A DNA stretch of 64,000 bases from Dipteris shenzhenensis (lineage: Eukaryota > Polypodiophyta > Polypodiopsida > Gleicheniales). The notes under the pieces are model-generated. The model searched no databases. It saw nothing but the letters and a program-made list of their open reading frames with translations, and had not been told where the DNA came from. The stretch lies in assembly GCA_047967505.1 (NCBI GenBank), contig CM106538.1; one strand, 5' to 3'. A program made the translations under genes and the position numbers. Shown here in pieces: positions 56,818-64,000 of the stretch (positions are counted from its first letter, which is position 1; each line of letters opens with the position of its first letter).

Positions 56818-57360
56818 ATGGAAACTATGATCGATGAAATCATTTCCAATGAGGATGTCAATGTGCGTAATCATGAAGAAATGCTGCCTAGAATTGAAAA
56901 GGCTCATCTTCTACCATTATACTTAAGGTCACTACTGAACGTCCTTGGTTCAAAAAAATTGCTCTTTCTTCATCGAAGCAAGAGAAGTTGGATACTTTCT
57001 CCAACTTACTCACTACTTCAGAAGAACGGGAAGCTAAGGACAATCTCACCATGCCACAAGGATCATCATGCATTCCTACATTGCCTACTGCTCAGGAGGT
57101 GGAATTTGATGTGTCTCAAGAGACTCATCAAAACAAGATGTGGACTCTTAATAATTTGAATCTATTAGCACCTTTAAGCATAGATATCTTAAGATTTTGG
57201 GGCTCACTATCTAATGTTGATGTGGAAAAATGCAAATAGGCTGCTCTTAAAGGAGTCTCATTAATAGCTTTAAAAAAGGTAAGCATTCCTTGTGCACTTG
57301 CAAATAGGTTGCTCTCAAAGGAGTCTCATTAACAACTTTCAAAAAGGTAAGCATTCCTTG
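56818..57360 (+). other. Unidentified short ORFs
   Basis: Plus ORF 56818-57159 (113 aa, 'METMIDEIISNEDVNVRNHE') and an overlapping frame 56988-57239 are moderately protein-like but unrecognised. They may be upstream parts of the ORF split by transposon E3. Confidence 0.25.
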
Positions 57361-57365
57361 TGCAC
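57235..57365. repeat. Tandem duplication, ~69-bp unit, each with a donor-like site
   Basis: 'GCAAATAGG(C/T)TGCTCT(T/C)AAAGGAGTCTCATTAA' through 'AAAAAGGTAAGCATTCCTTGTGCAC' occurs twice. Each copy holds AAAAAG|GTAAGC, a strong splice-donor match. Confidence 0.85.
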
Positions 57366-57455
57366 CTGCACTATCTACAATGAATGCTAGGAAATGTTCT
57401 AACTCCAAAATACTATTACTTGTTTGGGGAGGCTTGAACTCCAGTACAGAAAGGG

Positions 57456-57743
57456 TTGCAAATTACAAATCCCTGTGGTGGAATTGGTTACGACCATTCC
57501 ACAGGTGTGCCTATGTTTCTGACAAATGTGGTGGTTCTCTCATTTGGGCAGACCATGTTATATGGCGTATGGGATTTCTTTTACCCAGATATGAGTTTAG
57601 AATGCATTCACTGGATACATGATATGGCTAGCCGTAGACTTAATGGGCCTGACTTCAACTCATGCATGGAAGGAAATACATGGACCATCAAAAAACAAGT
57701 TGCCTCTAAACTCTTTAAGGATTTAATGCACCTTTTATCTAGT
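57456..57743 (+). pseudogene. Unidentified ORF, left part, interrupted by transposon E3
   Basis: The frame '..GIGYDHSTGVPMFLTNV.., ..WDFFYPDMSLECIHWIHDM.., ..KLFKDLMHLLSS' is open up to the TSD at 57735-57743. Across E3 the frame continues without a stop at 59411. I do not recognise the protein. An old transposon or host gene are both possible. Confidence 0.45.
57735..57743. repeat. 9-bp TSD (left) of transposon E3
   Basis: TTATCTAGT, repeated exactly at 59402-59410. The following G (57744 / 59411) also matches. Confidence 0.88.
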
Positions 57744-57839
57744 GAGGCAGTCCATCAAGCGAGCGATGTCGAGCGAGCGGGACCAAATAAGCGAGTGAGA
57801 AAAAGTGAGCAAAGCAGAAATGGTTGGGCTACCAACACA

Positions 57840-58200
57840 TAATCTCATTGTATGTATGTACTTATCATTAATAAAGATTTATAGTGCTTCCTCAACATTG
57901 AACATGATTATAACATAATATTGCAAGTGCACATTAGTAATAGTGTTCTATATTCTATGAGATGAGCTTAAATGGAAATACTTTGGCTATTAATAATAGG
58001 TACTATATAGTTGAAGTAAATCACTTGAGAAAAACATAACCTCACTATATGTATGTATTGATCATTTAATAAAGCTTTATCGTATCACCATAATTTTGAA
58101 GATGACTATAACATAAGCTTGTAAGTCTACATTAGTGATGGTGTTATTAGATGAGCTTGCATAGAAATAATTTGGCTACCAACAAGTAGTATATATTTTA
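57840..58200. repeat. Tandem duplication inside E3, ~180-bp unit
   Basis: 'CATAA(T/C)CTCA.T.TATGTATGTA.TTATCATT.AATAAAG..TTAT' through 'GATGAGCTT...TGGAAATA.TTTGGCTA' appears twice with about 80 % identity. Confidence 0.7.
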
Positions 58201-58273
58201 AGTGCATCATTCATTAAAAACTTCAACATCGAATATGATTATAGCATGTTATGACGAGTGGCCTTGGTCTAAA

Positions 58274-58815
58274 TCTAGTGCAAGAAACTGGCTAAAAATC
58301 CATTAAATTCACATTTTGATGGATGATTTTTTTCTAAATGGTGCAAAAGTTCATGATAATAATCTAAATCATGCCTTGCCATTCGTTTTGATATGTAACA
58401 TGACCCCATTTGGATTGGTAATTCAAAAGATACAGGACATTGAAATTCTCATGTTTTGGGCCAAAAGAGGGAGCGCATTAACGCAATGCCTATTTTGGCA
58501 CAAAAGATGAGAATTTTGGATGCGTGCTGCCTGTTTTGGCACAAAAGATGAGAATTTTGGCATCCAAAATTCTCATCTTTTGTGCCAAAATAGGCAGCGC
58601 GTTAACGCGCTCCCTCTTTTGGCCCAAAAGATGAGAATTTTGAGGTCCTGTATCTTTTGATTTACAAATCCAAACAGGGTCATGTTACATATTAAAACGA
58701 ATGGCAAGGCATGATTTAGATGATTATCATTACCTTTTGCACCATTTATTAAAAATTCATGCATCAAAATGTGAATTTAATAAATAATTAGCCGATTTCT
58801 TGCATCGGATCTAGA
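58274..58815. repeat. Large foldback P4 (about 540 bp)
   Basis: Left arm from 'CTAGTGCAAGAAAC' (58277) is mirrored by '..GATTTCTTGCATCGGATCTAG' (to about 58813), with the centre near 58543. Arms are about 85-90 % identical and contain GCGCATTAACGC / GCGCGTTAACGCGC cores (58470, 58597). The arm segment 'CATGACCCCATTTGGATT.GTAA' is shared with P1-P3 in transposon E2. Mirrored ORFs of 64 aa on each strand simply read the two arms. Confidence 0.88.
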
Positions 58816-59410
58816 GGAAAGTTTACCTAATAGGGACAATGCCAATATATTGTCTATTTTGGATTCTACCATTGATTTCTATAAGCAAAGATTGATTTGT
58901 TTTGGAATTTAATTCATTTTAAAGAAAGGGATGTACTAACACTTTAGATTTTGTTGGATTGGTGGGATGTAAGAGTGATTCGTTAGGGAGGGTTTTTTTG
59001 CAAACAGAAAAACATGGATTTTGTTCCAAGAGTGAATAGAGTTTCAAAAACCAAGCATTTGCACATGCATGTAATGTGGACTATTCCATTCAAGAAGTCC
59101 TAGGAAACTTTTGACTTGTGTGGAAGATTTCATTGGTGATCTTACTTATGTTGGTGGAGAGAGAGAACTTGATTATGGAGGATTACAAAAAATCGAATGA
59201 GTAAAAGCTACTAATGATGCCTTGGCAATAACATAGGTCCAACTCTCTGATGGACTTTTGAAGAATTTAGATAATTGCTAAAATAAGTATTTGTCAATCT
59301 ATTATTGTTTTATTTTGATTATTTTTTTTGGCTCGCTCACTTTTTCTTGCTCGCTTTTTTTGGTTCGCTCACTTTTCCTTGCTCGCTTTTTGGTAATCCT
59401 CTTATCTAGT

Positions 59411-59600
59411 GTGATACCATCTCATGATATTCTACCTTTCTTGTGTTCAATATTTAAACCACACAAGGGATCTCATAGATGTTTATGTAAATGCATCTAT
59501 TCTTTCCTTGCCAAACTTCTTATGAGAATTTATACACTTGTATTGAATGTTTTTAGGGAATGGGCACATAACAAAACCTTGATTGCTAAAACCTTTTAAA
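59411..59600 (+). pseudogene. Unidentified ORF, right part, after transposon E3
   Basis: Continues the frame of 57456-57743 from the codon after the TSD: 'VIPSHDILPFLCSIFKPHKG' and onward to '..NKTLIAKTF' and a stop. No domain is recognised. Frame agreement across a 1.66-kb insertion supports that both parts were one coding sequence. Confidence 0.4.
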
Positions 59601-60030
59601 GGTAGATACTTAATTATTACGGATAGTCATCTCTATATTTGAGGTTTCTCTTAACCTACCAACAAAAATCAACTATATGGGGAGAAACCTCTATATGGGG
59701 TACATTAATAAATGAATCTTTACCTCTATATGGGGAGGATGGATTAGTTACCATACTTGCTAAAGTAGTTACTCTAACCTTTAAGCAAAAATCCATGCAC
59801 CCCTTTGAAGATCTTGACACATTTTAATGAGTCACAAGGGACATGGGGTAAACCAAAGTGGTCTAAATATATGACAAATACACAAGGTTCTATTTGCCTA
59901 GATGGAGATAAATTAATCTTATTACAAACATTGTTTTGTACAATGTGATGATAGAGTTTGGAAATAGGTTAAAGGGATTCCAATGGTTGGTGCAATTTAT
60001 ATTTCTTTTGGTATGAGTTTTCTTTTATTT
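59601..60030. other. No recognised gene
   Basis: AT-rich. A 62-aa ORF ('LTYQQKSTIWGETSIWG', 59639-59827) contains a short internal repeat (CTCTATATGGGG) and has no family. Confidence 0.45.
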
Positions 60031-60039
60031 TAAGGCCCA

Positions 60040-60475
60040 TGCCAAAAACTCATAGATGCGGGATTCATCTATGAGATAGAGCATACAAACTAGGTGTCAC
60101 CCATCGTGATAGTCCTAAAGAAGAATGGATAGATTCGAGTATGCATGGATCTGAAAAAGGTCAATGCTGCCACCGAGCATGACTACTATCCCTTACCTTT
60201 CACGAAAACATGTGCTAAAAAGAGTAGCCAGAAAGGAAGCTTATAGCTTCTTAGATGGATTCTTGGGACAAGTCCATCACCCCACAGGATCAACATAAAG
60301 CTACCTTCGCAACTAAGTTGGGTGTGTATGCAGCCAAAGTAATGATATTTGGGCTTACCAATGTGCCCACCAGGTTGATGATCACCGTCTTCAAGGAGTA
60401 CCTAAGGGACTTCATGGAAGTCTTCTTGGATGACAGAAGGATATATGTACGTCATTGTTTAATCACACGTCAAAG
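60040..60475 (+). pseudogene. Ty3/gypsy reverse transcriptase fragment
   Basis: Plus translation in shifting frames: 'VSPIVIVLKKNG.IRVCMDL', '..AATEHDYYPLPFT', 'SFLDGF(frameshift)..ITPQDQHKATFATKLGVYA', 'FGLTNVPTRLMITVFKEYL' and 'FMEVFLDD' (catalytic FxDD). The motif set 'PLPF...FLDG.SGY.QI.I...DQ.KT.F.T..GVFAY' is typical of the non-chromodomain (Athila/Tat-like) gypsy RT, a different lineage from that at 12.7-13.6 kb. It ends abruptly at about 60475. Confidence 0.8.
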
Positions 60476-61795
60476 TTTCTGATTTAGGTTGGTAGCTAGT
60501 AATGATCTAATATGTATTTTCTTCAGCTACTGCTAGAAAATACATAGAAGATATTATCTAACATACCAACTATTTTTCATTATCTATAAAAGCAATTCCA
60601 TAAAGAAACTACTAGAGCAAAAAGCTTGCCACCACCGAACAATCATGCCTTCCCTCTTGCTTAGCAAAAATGTCATATGCTTTTTCTTTTCTTTAATTTT
60701 CTTCAATTCAGTTCACATTACTAGAACACTTTATCAAAGCATACCATATGTGTCGCATAATAATAGTTTTGTTATCTACAATAAAGCTAGGATTGGCATT
60801 TACTCAAGTAAGCTATGAGGAATCAAGACCTCTAAGTAATTGTATTTCTTATTTCAAACATACCACAGGATTCTTATCCTTATTAATGCACATAATCATG
60901 CTTATTTGATCATAACAAACTCTTAGCTCACATAATCATGCTTATTTACAAACTCTTAGCTCACCTAGATTATCCTAGATCTCAGATAGGCTATCATATT
61001 TTATTCTCTTTTTCATGCTATTTTAATTTGATGTATCACTCTTCTTCAAATTCAATTGTTCCCTTCCATCACCATACCATTCTTTCTTGTCTCTATATGA
61101 GTATTTCAATAAGAGTCAGAAAAATGAAAATATAGAAAAACAAAAAATATGGGAATAGATACGTATCTCCTTTGTCGTCCAAATATTTGCTTGCCTGGTT
61201 GAGCCCCAATCAACTTTCTTTTGCTTCCCATTCAATCCTTGGTCTGATATAACTTTGTGGTTCGAAAGAGATTCCTTGAAAAGCCTCTCTTTCATAGTGA
61301 CCTCATCATATGCAACTTAAAAGAAAACAATTAAGTAAAGCAAAGAAGAAGAATAAAATATGTATCCAGAGATGCGTTGAAGCAATAACATGCATGCGTG
61401 CTTCTATTTGTTCTTGTTTCATCTATAGCTCTCGATTCGTAATTTACTCGTATTGCTTTCTTCCAAATAGCCATGGTCTTTTGCTTAGGAGAGCGACATC
61501 CGGGTTGCGATTTTCATATGACTTCCATTCTTGAAATCACATGATGCTACTATTACTTTAAATATCATTAATTATATAAGAATATGAATCTTTACTGTCC
61601 TCATGCCCTAAGGCTAAGTCATCTTTGGTCATGGCTGTTCATCTTCCTATCCAAAGACTGCTTCTACCAATTCATTAACAATAAGCACTGAAAAGAAACA
61701 ACCATAAATTTCTTACCTGAAGTCGGAATATATTGATTCAACCACTCAAAAGAACAGGTGCATATCCTCCCATAGTCAGGCTAGAGCGTAGCCAG
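60476..61795. other. Probable interior of a minus-strand LTR element, no coding seen
   Basis: It lies inside the primer site at 61796-61808, so it should be the element's leader or a remnant of it. ORFs are short with no gag-like motif. A ~25-bp duplication (CTCACATAATCATGCTTATTT / AAACTCTTAGCTCAC) occurs at 60890-60965. Confidence 0.4.
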
Positions 61796-61808
61796 GCTCT
61801 GATACCAT
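61796..61808 (-). promoter_or_regulatory. Primer-binding site (Met tRNA) of a copia element
   Basis: GCTCTGATACCAT on plus, i.e. ATGGTATCAGAGC on minus, directly abutting the LTR that starts at 61809. Confidence 0.85.
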
Positions 61809-62317
61809 TGTTATGAAAACTGAACTCAAACATGCTCACAAACTCAAGATTTACCAAAACCATAGAAACTAAGAACAAGGAAACAAGTGGGAGAGAAGAG
61901 AAAGAGAGAGCGACACTGCATGGGTTCCAATCTGCCCCCCCTAGATGGTGGCTTTTGCTTCCCATCTAGAGTATTTATAATTGTAATTTCAAAAAGCAAA
62001 GAGCCAATAATAGTACATCCAAAAGCATCCCTTGTCCATAATTAGAGGGATTGCTCAACATAGCTCCACGAGCTTAAAATATCACAAGGCTTAATATGCC
62101 TCATCCACAATAAATAAAATAAATTAGCCCACGGCTTAAAATTTATTACTTTACAATATGGCCCATGGCCTTTGACATCCATTAGATACTTCGATCAATC
62201 CAAATCACCTTCTCCATCTCTATTTCTCGTTATCCAACTCATCATTTGTACTCAAGATGCCAATTGTGTTAGTTATTACAATCAATTGATGAATCATCAT
62301 ACCAACTAATCCCAACA
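61809..62317 (-). mobile_element. 5' LTR of a minus-strand copia-type element
   Basis: 509 bp reading TGTTGGGATTAG...CATAACA on minus. The TGTTGGGAT start is the same as in both TR-GAG elements. A TATA-like TTATAAATAC lies near 61973-61982 on minus, and a GA-rich tract follows it. No second LTR copy is visible to the left, so the element is truncated or its 3' LTR was lost. The right flank is CAATT; no TSD partner was found. Confidence 0.75.
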
Positions 62318-64000
62318 CAATTGTACGGTTGATAGACAAACATCAAAATACGCACCTTGCAACCAATTGCAATAACACCAGTAACACTAGTGACATTAGT
62401 ATTAACATGGAATCACCCACAATGCTAACAATCTAGCTTAGCGAAAGCTTAGCGAAACACAGGTAGTTAGGCGTCCCCAACTAAACCCCACAAAACCCCA
62501 CAAAGCATCCACTAGGACCCCCGCTACGTCTGGTGTGCTCCTATGGAATACTTTTCCATAGTCACACTTAACTAAAATAAAATATTTTGCATAGCAAGAA
62601 ATATTGGAAATACAATTCCATAACCCCCCATAGTACCATCACCCGCCAGAGCAAAGAAATGTTAAACGAAGGCGATTCCAAGGCCCCAACAACCACCAGA
62701 GCTCCTGGCTCCGACCCTCGGAAGGAAGTCCAGGCTTACAAAGTTCTAATTGTAGTGACGATAGGCCGTGCCGCAAGCTACTCCACCACCCCTATCACCC
62801 ACCCAAAAATGCCCTGGACAACAGGTGCAAGAAGCCATTCTCTATGCACAACACCACTTCAACAGAATTCACTAGCCCAAAAGGACCAAAGTAGGGGAAG
62901 GGTCTCCAATCCCTTCTTGGCCTACACCAATCTGGTCACCCATCTAAGAGACGAGCTCGATGCCGCCAATTGCCTCAACTTTCAGGGCCAAATTCACCAC
63001 TCCAAGCACAACGGCCCCCCAAGTGCTGGGTTGCCACAAAGCTCGTGGAAGCCCAAGGCACGTGGGTCACTTGGGTCCAAAAACTTTCAACGGCACTGAA
63101 TACATGATCCCAACTCACTAGGGTTCAAAAGGTAGTAACACAAGAATCTGTGTCAACTCTGGATGCAATTCCACAAGAACCTACCTTGTGTCAACTTTGG
63201 ATGCAGTTCCATAATAACCTACCCTCTAGCCCCCGTCGCCACGAATAGGCCCCCAAGCCCTCGGAGTGCCATGATTCCATGAATAGTGTAACTCAATGAG
63301 AAGGTTGCCTAGGTCATTGAGGAAGTAACACAAGAACCGACCCCTAGAAAGGGGGTATTTACACATGAACCTTCCTCCAAGCCCGCATGCACACCATCAA
63401 AGGGCACCTTACTCATCAATAGATCACCTGCAATGCTATCCAAGCATAACCCACCTACTACATTAAGGGTCATGCTACCACAAGAACTATTTTTGCCCTG
63501 GTTAAGAGCCACATAAGAACTCGCATCCCTTACCTCAAAAGAGTTCCATAAGAGTGAATGCCACAATGCCAATGCACCCCTAACAACACCAGGATGAGGC
63601 ACAAACTCAACACGTGCTCTACTTGGCTGATGACACGGTATATTGTCGCTCGGCATTGGTCTGCATTGCATTCCACATAATCATCAAGTCTAAGTCTAGG
63701 TGAGTCTGTATGGTAGGCATATCACCCCCCATGCACCAATAGCTCACAAGTCCTTGGTATTCCAATGCACCCACTCACATTCAAGGTCAGCATTATGTGA
63801 ATATAGCCAGTACATCTCTTGTGCATTATCTTCATGTTTTGCATCCTTGCATGCTGACCTCACAAGTATATATGACATGTAGTCTGTTCACCTTGTGTTT
63901 CCCTTCACACGATGCCCTCACCTCAGCATCCACAGCCCCCTCCTTTTCTTTTTTTACATTTTTTCCCCTTCTTCCCCGCTCTACCTTTTTTTCCTCTCTC
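62318..64000. other. C-rich unassigned region with a 170-aa ORF
   Basis: The plus ORF 62587-63099 (170 aa) is Ser/Thr/Pro-rich and has no recognisable domain; a 120-aa minus ORF at 63309-63671 is likewise unknown. A short direct repeat (TGTGTCAACT(C/T)TGGATGCA(A/G)TTCCA.AA.AACCTACC) lies at about 63151-63222. The window ends in a T/C-rich tract. Confidence 0.4.

Larger units (their letters stand above)
57744..59401. mobile_element. DNA transposon E3 of the GAGC-terminus family (1658 bp)
   Basis: Exact 9-bp TSD TTATCTAGT on both sides. The ends are GAGGCAGTCC.. and, read inward from the right, GAGGATTACC.., both with GCGAGC at positions 16-21. GCGAGC/GTGAGC clusters occupy 57757-57815 and 59329-59393. 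The right end is the same sequence as the left end of E2 for its first ~25 bases. The interior has a ~540-bp foldback centred near 58543, close to the element midpoint, and a 175-bp tandem duplication at 57840-58200. No transposase ORF is present. It interrupts an ORF whose frame is continuous across it. Confidence 0.88.

Noticed and set aside
58316-58767. Two similar 64-aa ORFs on opposite strands as a conserved small protein
   Set aside because: They read the two arms of foldback P4; similarity follows from the palindrome. Similar peptides near 36.8 and 37.3 kb come from related arms, so conservation is at nucleotide level.
62587-63099. 170-aa Ser/Thr/Pro-rich ORF as a gene
   Set aside because: No domain, C-rich local composition, and no start or splice context that favours it; left as unassigned.

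Overview
The window looks like nuclear DNA from a land plant with a large, transposon-packed genome. Evidence: Met-tRNA primer sites of the plant copia type, chromodomain Ty3/gypsy elements, a RepHel (Helitron/Helentron) element, 9-bp-TSD DNA transposons, and a pentatricopeptide-repeat (PPR) coding region with about 101-aa P-L-S triplets of the 'MQQEG...FVSILKACASL...GKQVHA' style. That PPR style suggests a fern or another non-seed plant; this is an inference and was not tested. Most of the listed open reading frames are shadows or low-complexity sequence. Only two segments look like host protein-coding sequence: a first exon of a PARN-like poly(A) ribonuclease (minus strand, about 18.93-19.39 kb) and the PPR region (49.87-51.83 kb), whose own 5' part is broken.

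Layout. 1-1.49 kb: short direct repeats, no gene. 1.49-2.09 kb: solo LTR with perfect TSD. 2.77-3.76 kb: gypsy 3' LTR plus integrase/chromodomain end. 4.1-16.9 kb: nested gypsy territory on the minus strand (tandem chromodomain/LTR fragments, split pol, gag, LTRs), interrupted by two small LTR elements that carry only gag pieces: 4237-6248 (TSD TCACC) and 9844-12186. 17-18.9 kb: unassigned. 18.9-19.4 kb: PARN-like exon. 19.4-22.5 kb: unassigned, with possible exons. 22.5-28.9 kb: degenerate Helentron-like element (RPA-like OB-fold protein, HUH Rep, Pif1-type helicase, C-terminal EEP endonuclease). 29.0-32.5 kb: one LINE whose endonuclease half is inverted relative to its reverse-transcriptase half. 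33.2-42.7 kb: a 9.5-kb DNA transposon. 42.7-46.4 kb: copia RT, LINE ORF1-like and copia integrase relics. 49.4-51.8 kb: PPR gene. 53-54.5 kb: 0.94-kb direct duplication. 57.4-59.6 kb: an unidentified ORF split by a 1.66-kb DNA transposon. 60.0-60.5 kb: gypsy RT relic. 61.8-62.3 kb: copia LTR with primer site. The rest is unassigned.

Most notable result: three DNA transposons of one family (29769-30709, 33176-42680, 57744-59401). Each is flanked by an exact 9-bp duplication. All six ends carry GYGAGC at exactly positions 16-21 from the terminus, followed by more GAGC-type motifs. Each element also holds a long palindrome near its midpoint: a 120-bp perfect hairpin in the first, a cluster of large foldbacks around GCGTTAACGC cores in the second, and an about 540-bp foldback in the third. 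In two of the three cases the flanking reading frame is continuous once the element and one TSD copy are disregarded. The 9-bp TSD suggests a Mutator-like origin, but no transposase was seen.
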